A DNA stretch of 50,710 nt from Streptomyces sp. DH37 (GTDB lineage Bacteria; Actinomycetota; Actinomycetes; Streptomycetales; Streptomycetaceae). The position numbers and the translations under genes are program-made. Position 1 is the stretch's first letter; every line of letters starts with the position of its first letter. The notes under the pieces are model-generated. The model was given only the letters and a program-made list of their open reading frames with translations. It ran no database searches and was not told where the DNA came from. The stretch is taken from the NCBI RefSeq assembly GCF_029813835.1, contig NZ_JARVKV010000052.1, positions 1-50,710 of the forward strand, in the 5' to 3' direction. Positions 7,933 through 15,070 of the stretch are shown piece by piece.

Positions 7933-8718
7933 TCAACCGGCCGCCCGCGCCGCCGATTCCGCGGACCGCGGCCCTTCCGCCGTCTCCGGCCCTTCCGCCG
8001 GTTCCCCGGGGCGCGCGGTGGAGAACAGCAGCCGGTACCGCGCCACGTCGCTCCTCACCATTCCGGGGAAGTTGCGCACCCGGCGCCACAGCGGCGACGG
8101 CGAACCGACCCCCTCGCCCGGCGACTCCAGCGCGTCGATGTGGGCCCGCTCGCTCTCCCACTCCGCGTAGTTGACGACGCGGGTGCCGTCCGTGCTCAGG
8201 TGGAAGTGGGCCGAGATGCCGCCGGGCGGCAGGGTCCCGTCGCCGCTGTCCGCCTCGATCGCCTCGGCGACGGTGTCCACCCACGCCCGCTGCCGCGCCT
8301 CGTCGGGCCCCTCGAACTCCACGTCCACGACCACCACGCACCCCGGCTCGGGCCGCCGCCCGTCCCGCTTCTCCGGGAGGCTGCGGTAGCGCCGGGCCCG
8401 CACCAGCCGGAGACGCTCGATCCCCGGCACCGCGGCGTCGATCTCACCGTTGCGCTCCCGCCGGTGGTCGCGCACGAACGCGTCGTACGCCTCCTCGCCC
8501 GTCCACTGCGAGTGGTGCAGCAGCGACCGGCCGTCGGTCCCGGCATAGACGCTGTACGACAGCAGACCCCGCGTCGGCCAGGGGCGGTCCGCCCAGGTGG
8601 CCGCGATGGCGTCCACGGTGGCCCGCTGCCGTTCGGGCGTGCCGACGTCCCAGACGCTGAAGAACGTGGCGCCGATCTCGGGCCGGGTGGGGTCGGGGTG
8701 GACGGGCGTCGCGGACAT
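7933..8718 (-). CDS. Antibiotic-biosynthesis-monooxygenase (ABM) domain protein, probable SoxR target
   Basis: 261 residues from the ATG at 8718, which has an AGGAGG-type site just upstream. A longer frame starting at 8775 overlaps the promoter -10 region and is rejected. Two ABM-like halves can be seen. The first contains TFFSVWDVGTPERQRATVDA, with LLSYSVYAGTDGRSLLHHSQ in its core. The second contains VVVVDVEFEGPDEARQRAWV and ISAHFHLSTDGTRVVNYAEW. This resembles the dimeric alpha/beta-barrel monooxygenases whose S. coelicolor member is, as I recall, in the SoxR regulon. It may oxidise redox-active or quinone-like metabolites. The C-terminal tail is low complexity (repeats of AEGP). Confidence 0.85.
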   Translation of the reverse strand: MSATPVHPDPTRPEIGATFFSVWDVGTPERQRATVDAIAATWADRPWPTRGLLSYSVYAGTDGRSLLHHSQWTGEEAYDAFVRDHRRERNGEIDAAVPGIERLRLVRARRYRSLPEKRDGRRPEPGCVVVVDVEFEGPDEARQRAWVDTVAEAIEADSGDGTLPPGGISAHFHLSTDGTRVVNYAEWESERAHIDALESPGEGVGSPSPLWRRVRNFPGMVRSDVARYRLLFSTARPGEPAEGPETAEGPRSAESAARAAG

Positions 8719-8767
8719 GGAGGTGCCTCCTCGCTGGTCACAGGGCATTTCCTCGCGTTGCGACTCC

Positions 8768-8798
8768 ACCTTCACACTTCAAGTCCCCTTGAGGTCAA
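8768..8798 (-). promoter_or_regulatory. SoxR-type promoter/operator of the monooxygenase gene
   Basis: On the minus strand: -35 TTGACC (8798-8793), a 19-base spacer, then GAAGGT as -10 (8773-8768). The 18-bp dyad CCTCAAGGGGACTTGAAG (8794-8777) fills the spacer and matches the SoxR half-sites CCTCAAG/CTTGAGG. The overlong 19-base spacer with a central dyad is the MerR-family activation arrangement. The predicted transcript start lies about 40 bases before the ATG at 8718. No soxR gene is in the window. Confidence 0.75.
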
Positions 8799-9290
8799 GG
8801 GATTCGGGGCCATCGGCGGCGGCCCGGTGACGGTCCGCGAGGGTGCGCAGCGGGTCCCGCGGCCCGGGCGGGCCGAGCACGGTGAACGGCAGGTCGAGGA
8901 CGCCCGGGAACGCGGCGGGGCCGTGGAGGGAGTCGCCCTCGCTCCCCGGCACGCACCCGCCCTCCCCGTCGGTCGGTCAGCGGCCCGGCCGCCGGCGCGA
9001 TCCGCTCGCCCGCCTCCCTGGGGCGCGTGCAGCCGTACGCGCCCCCGGTGCCGCCACGCCGCCGAGCCCGTCCCGCGCGGCACGTGCCCGACGGCGTTCT
9101 GAGGTGTTCGGCGGAGCCGCCGCCCGGCGGCTCCCGGGGCGCGGAGCGGGGGCCGCCGGGGACGTGGAGTTCGTCTCGGACCCGGCCCTCCGCGCCCTGG
9201 CCGACTCCGACGGCGCCACCGCCCACCGGAGCGGCTTCGAGCGAGGTGGCACTTCCCCGCCCCGGGGAGCCCGGCCACCTCACCGGCGGC
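8779..9290 (-). pseudogene. Decayed WYL-domain (YafY-like) transcriptional regulator
   Basis: No intact frame covers this stretch. The last part reads LDLPFTVLGPPGPRDPLRTL followed by ADRHRAA, stopping at 8779-8781. That is the typical C-terminal signature of WYL-domain regulators (LPF-VL-PPELR--V--LA). Further upstream in other frames are fragments such as GRVRDELHVPGG that resemble the middle of the same family. Several frameshifts and deletions are needed to join them, so I call it a remnant. The stop codon lies inside the SoxR-type operator of the next gene. The rest of the sequence to 9335 holds nothing recognisable. Confidence 0.4.
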
Positions 9291-9335
9291 CTCCGCACGT
9301 CCTTCCGTCCGCTGCCGCGCGCCTGAGCCGCGCGC

Positions 9336-9824
9336 TCAGGCGGGCAGCCGCTCCTCGATCGCGGCGACGACCTCCGCCGCCTCCGGCTCCACGGCGGGAC
9401 GGAACCGGGCGACGGGGACGCCGTCCGCCGCGACGAGGAACTTCTCGAAGTTCCACTGCACGTCCCCGGCCTGCCCGTCGGCGTCGGCCAGCTTCGTCAG
9501 CTCGGCGTACAGGGGGTGCCGGCCGTCCCCGTTGACGTCGGTCTTCTCCAGCATCGGGAAGGTGACGCCGTAGGTGGCCGAGCAGAACGTCGCGATCTCC
9601 TCGGCGGTGCCGGGCTCCTGGCCCATGAACTGGTTGCACGGCACGCCCACCACGGTGAACCCGCGGTCGGCGTACTTCCTCTGCAGCCGCTCCAGGCCCT
9701 CGTACTGCGGGGTCAGCCCGCACCGGGACGCGACGTTGACGATCAGGAGCACCTTGCCCCGGTGCTCGCCGAGGGTGGCGGGCTCGCCGGACAGGGTGCG
9801 CAGGGGGATGTCGTAGAGGCTCAT
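9336..9824 (-). CDS. Glutathione-peroxidase-family thiol peroxidase
   Basis: A 162-residue thioredoxin-fold peroxidase. The catalytic motif is NVASRCGLTPQY with Cys35 in place of selenocysteine. GVPCNQFMGQEPG supplies the second cysteine and the active-site glutamine, and WNFEKFLV supplies the tryptophan. The length is normal. In bacteria these enzymes usually draw electrons from thioredoxin or mycothiol systems rather than glutathione and remove organic hydroperoxides. It lies on the same strand as the SoxR-controlled monooxygenase but is separated by the decayed regulator, so its own promoter is likely. Confidence 0.93.
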   Translation of the reverse strand: MSLYDIPLRTLSGEPATLGEHRGKVLLIVNVASRCGLTPQYEGLERLQRKYADRGFTVVGVPCNQFMGQEPGTAEEIATFCSATYGVTFPMLEKTDVNGDGRHPLYAELTKLADADGQAGDVQWNFEKFLVAADGVPVARFRPAVEPEAAEVVAAIEERLPA

Positions 9825-10281
9825 GCGCCCTGTCTAACAGAGTCCGCGCCCGCGGTCGCCGCGGCTGTAGTCCGAAGTTGTCTCATGAGCAGGCGGATTC
9901 TTGAAAGTTTCATTTCAAATGGTTCATAGTGATCTTTTCTGTACTTGGCCCTGCTCGACGCGCCGGCGGCAGACTGGGGTGCTGCTGACAGCGGAGGGCA
10001 AGGGTATGTGCGAGTTCCCTCTCGGTGAGGCCCCGGAGCGCCGGAGGGCTACGGCCGCATCTCCGGCCGGCACCGACCAGTACGCGCAGCCTTGCTGTCC
10101 TTGAGGGGTGGGCGACAGATTTCATCGCCTACCTCCTCCACTGGCCGGCGAAGCAGAGACGGGACCCGGACGACTTCCTCGGCCGCGCCCAGACGAGCTA
10201 CGAGGCGGAGGCGGACGTTGCGCGACTCCCTCAGTTCCGCCTCGGCTGTGGCGGCCCTTCGCCCGCCGGCACGATGGTTGT
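9825..10281. other. Left border of the defence island, with a possible gene remnant
   Basis: A 457-base gap with no intact gene. An AT-richer patch at 9890-9950 contains the dyad TTGAAAGTTTCATTTCAA (9904-9921 region) and could hold the promoter of the island's first operon. Bases 10095-10240 read, in one frame, as a plausible fragment (GWATDFIAYLLHWPAKQRRD and DDFLGRAQTSYEAEADVARL) without a start or family I recognise. It may be the tail of a gene destroyed when the island was acquired. Confidence 0.4.
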
Positions 10282-10701
10282 ATGCCTGCTCCTTCCTCTC
10301 CGGGGGTCTCGGCCCGGATGAGTCGCCAAGCCAACCGCGACACGAGCCCGGAAATAGCGGTTCGTCGTCTGCTGTACGCCGCCGGGTATCGCTACCGGCT
10401 GCATCGGCCGGTTCCGGGCATGCCCCGCCGGACCATCGACATTGCTTTCCCCGGTACCAAGGTGGCGGTTTTCCTGGACGGCTGCTTCTGGCACGGATGT
10501 CCCGAGCACGCCACCCATCCCAGGGCGAACAGGGAGTGGTGGCGTCAGAAGCTCGACCGGAACATCAGCCGCGATCTGGAGACAACGGAACGGCTCCTGG
10601 GAGAAGGGTGGGCAGTACTGCGCTTTTGGGAGCACGAGTCACCCGACACGGTGGCCGACCGGATTGCCCAGGTGGTGACGGAGCGCAAGGGCCGACCCTG
10701 A
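10282..10701 (+). CDS. vsr: Very-short-patch repair endonuclease Vsr
   Basis: A 139-residue Vsr protein; a second start at 10318 gives 127 residues. The family features are TSPEIAVRRLLYAAGYRYRL, then RRTIDIAFPGTKVAVFLDGC, FWHGCPEHATHP, and NREWWRQKLDRNISRD with C-terminal VLRFWEHE. The Asp in TIDIAFP corresponds to the catalytic metal-binding aspartate. Vsr nicks beside T:G mismatches formed when 5-methylcytosine deaminates, and it is nearly always found with a cytosine-5 methyltransferase. It is the first gene of the island; the two methyltransferases follow on the same strand. No good ribosome-binding site is visible. Confidence 0.92.
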   Translation: MPAPSSPGVSARMSRQANRDTSPEIAVRRLLYAAGYRYRLHRPVPGMPRRTIDIAFPGTKVAVFLDGCFWHGCPEHATHPRANREWWRQKLDRNISRDLETTERLLGEGWAVLRFWEHESPDTVADRIAQVVTERKGRP

Positions 10702-10802
10702 GCGGATCTTGTACTCATCGACCGAACCTGCACGTGTGCCGCCTTCTCCCACTAGGGTCGACGTCGGCCGGACAGGAGCAGCGCACTGGGGAGAACACGC
10801 AC

Positions 10803-11798
10803 TTGACCTCCGCTCGCCTGACATCGCTGGAGATCTGCGCAGGAGCCGGGGGGTTGGCGATGGGGCTGGAGGCCGCCGGATTCGATCCGGTCGCGCTGAT
10901 CGAGAAGAACAGGCACGCGTGCGCCACCTTGAGGGTCAACCGTCTCGGGTGGCGGGTTCTGGAGATGGACCTGCGGGACTTCGTCGCTCAGGAACATCCG
11001 TACACGTACGACGTGGACCTGCTCGCAGCCGGGCTTCCGCGGGTCAAGTCTCCGGCTGCGACCAGACGTGCCGAGGATCTCTACGAGAGGGAACTGCTGG
11101 AGGCGACCGTGTGGCTGGTCGCCGAGGTACGACCACGCACGGTGCTGATCGAGAACGTACCCGCCCTGGTCGGCGACGATGCGTTCACCGACATCCGCGA
11201 GTTCATCCGGCTCGAACTCGAGCACCTCGGGTACGTGCTGCACTGGCGGACGATCAATGCCTGCGACTTCGGGATCGCGCAGGACCGGAAGATGGGACTG
11301 TTGGTCGCACTGCAGGCCGAACCGGCGGGGCGATTCCGTTGGCCGGAGCCACTGCGCACGCCCCATCCGACGGTGGGGACCGTGCTGGTGAATTCCATGG
11401 CGGCCCGTGGTTGGCGCGACGCGGTGGCATGGGCGGCGCAGGCAGATCGGCTCGCGCCCGCGATCGTCGGTGGTTCGGAGCGCCGAGGCGGTGCCGACCT
11501 CGGCCCCACCGGCACCAAGAAGGCATGGGCGCGCATGGGGATCAACGGTGGGGGCATCGGCGACGAGGTGCCCGACGCCGACCATGGATGGGATCCGGGC
11601 GGGAGCGTGAAGAACCTGCCGAAGCTCACCGTCGAGCAGGTCGCGCTCCTCCAAGGCTTCCCACCTCACTGGAGGCTGGAGGGCGGCAAGACCGCCCGAT
11701 ACCGGCAACTGGGGCATGCGACTCCACCTCCGGTGGCCCGTGCCCTGGGAGAGCGGATAGCGACTGCCCTGCGTCCCTCGGGGAGGTTCTCCCTGTGA
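10803..11798 (+). CDS. DNA cytosine-5 methyltransferase homologue lacking the catalytic cysteine
   Basis: 331 residues from a TTG start at 10803 (GGGGAG about 10 bases upstream); GTG at 10734 is an alternative. The SAM-binding motif I is TSLEICAGAGGLAMGLEAAG. Motif VI is LIENVP (residues 116-120), and the C-terminus keeps LLQGFPPHWRLEGGKTARYR then QLGHATPPPVARALG. At motif IV the expected G-PCQ-FS is AAGLPRVKSPAA: arginine (about residue 80) stands where the nucleophilic cysteine should be. It should bind SAM and perhaps DNA but not methylate cytosine by the usual mechanism. Possible roles are a specificity or regulatory partner for the intact enzyme encoded next, or a base sensor. It overlaps that gene by 4 bases (GTGA), so the two are translationally coupled. 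Confidence 0.85.
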   Translation: MTSARLTSLEICAGAGGLAMGLEAAGFDPVALIEKNRHACATLRVNRLGWRVLEMDLRDFVAQEHPYTYDVDLLAAGLPRVKSPAATRRAEDLYERELLEATVWLVAEVRPRTVLIENVPALVGDDAFTDIREFIRLELEHLGYVLHWRTINACDFGIAQDRKMGLLVALQAEPAGRFRWPEPLRTPHPTVGTVLVNSMAARGWRDAVAWAAQADRLAPAIVGGSERRGGADLGPTGTKKAWARMGINGGGIGDEVPDADHGWDPGGSVKNLPKLTVEQVALLQGFPPHWRLEGGKTARYRQLGHATPPPVARALGERIATALRPSGRFSL

Positions 11799-13180
11799 GG
11801 CCTGCCCGTGCCCCGGCCGTGACCGCATGCTCGGAGCCGGCTACACTCCCCACCGTGAACTCCGCCAGAACCGACGAACCGATCAAAATTGCCGATCTCT
11901 TCTCCGGCTGCGGAGGCTTCACTCAGGGTTTCTACTCCTTCAGGCCCGCCGGAGAGGAGGGGAGAAAGGAGCCCTTTTTCAAGTCGGTACTGGCGATTGA
12001 GAAGGATCAGTCCGCTGCCGCCACCTACGCCGCGAACTTCGCTCCCGATGACGCGAGTCGTGGCCACATCCATACGGGAGAAATCGAGCACTGGCAGCCC
12101 ACGGACGAGGAAATCTCGGCTGAGGTGGTGCTGGGAGGACCGCCCTGTCAGGGCTTCTCCGGTCTCGGAAAAGGGGACCCGGACGATCCGCGCAACAAGC
12201 TCTGGCGTCACTATGTCAGAATTGTCAGCGAGGTCATCAGGCCCAAGATATTCGTCATCGAGAACGTCGATCGCTTCCTGAGTTCTCCAGAGTTTTTCGA
12301 CCTCGTCCGGGAGACGCAGGCGGGAGGCGACCTGCGAGACTATCGTCTGCTGCCGCCCCCCGGCGCCCTGCCGGGGGACGAACCGAGGAAGCGGAACAGT
12401 CGGTACCTGCTGAACGCGGCGGACTACGGTGTTCGCCAGGCCCGCAGGAGGGCCATCGTCATCGGGGTCCGCAAAGATGTTCCCGAGGGCATGAACCTCA
12501 GCTACCCGGAGCCAACCAGGAGGAGGCCCCCTTGGTGGAGGTCCCGGGCCAACGCCAAAGATGCCCTGTTTTGCGCGGAAGAAGCTCATCGGGACGATGA
12601 GGGTATCTACTGGAAAACAGTTAAGCCCATCTTCGACAGGTCATCGGAGATGGATCTCAAGGATGATCTGTCCGGCGGGTCGGGTAGATACTTCCTCACA
12701 ACTGATCTTCATTTCAAGAGGAACCCGGAAATTCTTTCCTTGGCGCGTTACAAGGCCATCCCCCCCGGAGGAAACAGAAAAGACCTCACAGGTGTCTGGT
12801 ACAAGCTGGGTGATGATGGCGACATCCATCTCTCGACGCACTCCGAGTACAAGAGGATCAGAGGGAGGGGCGTCTACCTGTCGACCGAGAGCTGGGACAA
12901 TCACCACAACGGGTCCGGGGATGTGATGGGGCGCCTGAGGCTGCACGAGCCGTCAGTCACAATTCGGACAGAGTTCTACAAGCCAGAAAAGGGACGTTAC
13001 CTCCATCCCACGGAGAACAGGCCGATCACCCACTTCGAGGCCGCTCTGATCCAGGGGTTCCCCGAGAACTTCAAGTGGTGTGGTTCGAAGACCGAGATCG
13101 CCCGGCAGATCGGCAACGCCGTTCCAATCGGCCTCGGCCGGGAGATCGCCAGGGTGATCTACCAAGCCCTGCGCGGCTGA
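11795..13180 (+). CDS. DNA (cytosine-5-)-methyltransferase, intact
   Basis: 461 residues from the GTG at 11795, which overlaps the previous stop codon (GTGA) and has GGGGAGG at 11780-11786. A GTG at 11855 is a shorter alternative. All key motifs are present: motif I IADLFSGCGGFTQGF, motif IV GGPPCQGFSGLGKGD with catalytic Cys118, motif VI FVIENVDRF, motif VIII RRRAIVIGV, and C-terminal ALIQGFPENF with QIGNAVPIGLGREI. It should methylate cytosine at C5 and protect host DNA. The gene has more A/T-ending codons than its chromosomal neighbours, suggesting transfer. Its stop is only 16 bases from the end of the convergent operon. Confidence 0.95.
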   Translation: MRPARAPAVTACSEPATLPTVNSARTDEPIKIADLFSGCGGFTQGFYSFRPAGEEGRKEPFFKSVLAIEKDQSAAATYAANFAPDDASRGHIHTGEIEHWQPTDEEISAEVVLGGPPCQGFSGLGKGDPDDPRNKLWRHYVRIVSEVIRPKIFVIENVDRFLSSPEFFDLVRETQAGGDLRDYRLLPPPGALPGDEPRKRNSRYLLNAADYGVRQARRRAIVIGVRKDVPEGMNLSYPEPTRRRPPWWRSRANAKDALFCAEEAHRDDEGIYWKTVKPIFDRSSEMDLKDDLSGGSGRYFLTTDLHFKRNPEILSLARYKAIPPGGNRKDLTGVWYKLGDDGDIHLSTHSEYKRIRGRGVYLSTESWDNHHNGSGDVMGRLRLHEPSVTIRTEFYKPEKGRYLHPTENRPITHFEAALIQGFPENFKWCGSKTEIARQIGNAVPIGLGREIARVIYQALRG

Positions 13181-13196
13181 CGGCACACCGGAAGGC

Positions 13197-14099
13197 TCAC
13201 TTTGAGGGCTCTCCCCCATCTCTGGCCCTGGGGAACGCCCTGCCGCGCACAGGAGCTTCCACAAAGAGCTTCTCGAACTGCTCGACCAGCGTGCTCACCG
13301 AGTCGCGTGGGATCTCGCCGTCCTCGGGACCGTCCGGCAGGGAGGTTCGGGAGACCGGCGGAGCCGTATCCCCCTCGCTGATCCAGTAGTGCAGAGCCTC
13401 CGTGTCCGGACCGTCGTCCGGGGCGAGCACGTCGTACATCAGCGTGCTACCGGCGACGTTGATGGCGGTGGCGAGTGCGTTGACCTCGCGGCCCGTGGTG
13501 ACGATGCCCTGTTCGATGAGTCGGGTCACCGCTCGGGCGGTAGGCCGATGGTCGATGACGTCGAGCCGCAGCACCGTGTTGAGAACATCCTGGTTGCGGC
13601 ACGCGGTGACGGCAGGCCGGTAGTCCTCGCCGTCCCGGAACAGCTCGGCCGCCCACCACAAACGCGCGAACGACTGTTTGTAGTGCGGGCCGCAGAAGCG
13701 GTCGGCCGTGACCGCCGCCTTTCCGTCGCCCTTGCTTCGCGGAAGGTGGCGCCAGACCACGTAGTCGGGAGCGATCACCAGTGCGACGAAGTTCCACAGA
13801 GCGGTTTCCGCGGCCTCCGCACGTGTCAGCCGGAGTGTGGCGTGCAGCCGCGGAGCGAGCCAGGCGTCGGCATGGGTGCGATCCTCAGTGTGCAATCGCA
13901 TCGCGTCCTCGAAAAGTTCACGCAAGGGCCGGGTACTCCACCGCGAGTCGGGCTTGTCAATGAGTTCGGAAGTACGGGAGAGAGCCACCAGCGGTGGATC
14001 CTCCTGGCCGGTGAGCACACCCCGGGTGAGGTTCTTGGTGGCCACGGCATCACGCAGAAGACCGAGACGCTCGGGAAGGTCGTCGATGTCGCGACTCAT
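13197..14099 (-). CDS. Uncharacterised protein, DUF6339-like
   Basis: 300 residues from the ATG at 14099, which overlaps the upstream stop by one base (TGATG). From memory it resembles the DUF6339 family found near Streptomyces defence genes; I am not certain. Visible features are a mostly helical fold, WLAPRLHATLRLTRAEAAET, then LWNFVALVIAPDYVVWRHLP, and a conserved-looking ADRFCGPHYKQSFARLWWAA followed by ELFRDGEDY. No nuclease or ATPase motif is apparent. It is the last gene of the minus-strand operon with the 323-aa protein and the HTH-GHKL ATPase, which suggests a joint complex. The DNA-targeting effector of this module is not obvious, so this protein is one candidate. Confidence 0.75.
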   Translation of the reverse strand: MSRDIDDLPERLGLLRDAVATKNLTRGVLTGQEDPPLVALSRTSELIDKPDSRWSTRPLRELFEDAMRLHTEDRTHADAWLAPRLHATLRLTRAEAAETALWNFVALVIAPDYVVWRHLPRSKGDGKAAVTADRFCGPHYKQSFARLWWAAELFRDGEDYRPAVTACRNQDVLNTVLRLDVIDHRPTARAVTRLIEQGIVTTGREVNALATAINVAGSTLMYDVLAPDDGPDTEALHYWISEGDTAPPVSRTSLPDGPEDGEIPRDSVSTLVEQFEKLFVEAPVRGRAFPRARDGGEPSK

Positions 14100-15070
14100 C
14101 AGGAAGTCCCCTCGTCGGAGCGGTCGAGTACACGAATGGCAGTGCCCAGACTCTTGGCGACTCTCGCCCTGCGGGACGCCGCGTACTGGATGCGCGACTG
14201 AAGCTCGCTCCATCCGACGCTTTCCGCGCGCCGCGAGTGAATCTCCCACAGCGCGTCGGCCGCAGACACATCGGGCAATACGTCGGGCAGCATGGTGCGC
14301 AGCACCGAGTCGCGCCAATCGGAAGGCCATTGGGGCGCGCCGTCCTCGTCCGTCTCCAGATCACTCACCGCCGCATGGAACATCGCTGTCCAGGTGTCGG
14401 TGGCGATCTGCGCGGCGAGCACGCCGCGTACGGCCTTTTCCGTCGGACTGCCATTGGAGTTGAGAAGCTCGACGACGCCTTCGAAACCGGTGTTGAGGTG
14501 CACGGTGGGCATCTCACCGGAGGTCTCCACCAGCCAGGGCGCGTCCTTGAACGGGCGGAGCCAGTCCTCCTCGCCGTCGCGGAAATCGGTTTCGTTGAAC
14601 CTGATCTCCCGCTGGCGTACGGGAGCGCGAGCGACCAGGTCGACGATCCAGTTGTCTTCGGAGCTTCCGATGACACGGCCGGCCACGCCGTCCACCGTGG
14701 CGACGACGTTCACCGACAACTCCGCCCTGTTGCGGTAGGAGTCGCGGGCGAGCGTGACACCGCCGCCCCAACCACCGCCGGATGTACGGTGCAGGTGCGT
14801 CACCGTACGGGCATTGGTGGCGCCTTCGGTGAGGACGGCGACGCAGGTGACGTCTTCCCACCGATTCGAGCCCAACTCGGCTTCCGGGAGGTCGGCACGC
14901 AGTTCCAGACGGGCCTCGTCCCAGGCCCGCCGCTCGGCCTGGTGGACGGCGACGACCCGTTCCTGCTGGGAGATCATTTCCAACGGCAGTTCCCGCCCGT
15001 CCAACTTGGCGGCCGTGACCTTGAACGTCACCTCACCGACGAGAGTTGCGTACGGCACCAGGATTTTCAT
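14099..15070 (-). CDS. Uncharacterised 323-aa protein of the HTH-GHKL operon
   Basis: I do not recognise a family. The start ATG overlaps the stop of the GHKL gene by four bases (ATGA), and its own stop overlaps the next start, so the three proteins are probably made in fixed proportion. The N-terminal half appears rich in beta-strands (MKILVPYATLVGEVTFKVTA, later NRAELSVNVVATVDGVAGRV), suggesting a beta-sandwich or barrel. The C-terminal half is helical and charged (EKAVRGVLAAQIATDTWTAM and ALWEIHSRRAESVGW). The basic C-terminus RIQYAASRRARVAKSL could contact nucleic acid. I find no clear PD-(D/E)XK, HNH or GIY-YIG motif. Confidence 0.75.
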   Translation of the reverse strand: MKILVPYATLVGEVTFKVTAAKLDGRELPLEMISQQERVVAVHQAERRAWDEARLELRADLPEAELGSNRWEDVTCVAVLTEGATNARTVTHLHRTSGGGWGGGVTLARDSYRNRAELSVNVVATVDGVAGRVIGSSEDNWIVDLVARAPVRQREIRFNETDFRDGEEDWLRPFKDAPWLVETSGEMPTVHLNTGFEGVVELLNSNGSPTEKAVRGVLAAQIATDTWTAMFHAAVSDLETDEDGAPQWPSDWRDSVLRTMLPDVLPDVSAADALWEIHSRRAESVGWSELQSRIQYAASRRARVAKSLGTAIRVLDRSDEGTS

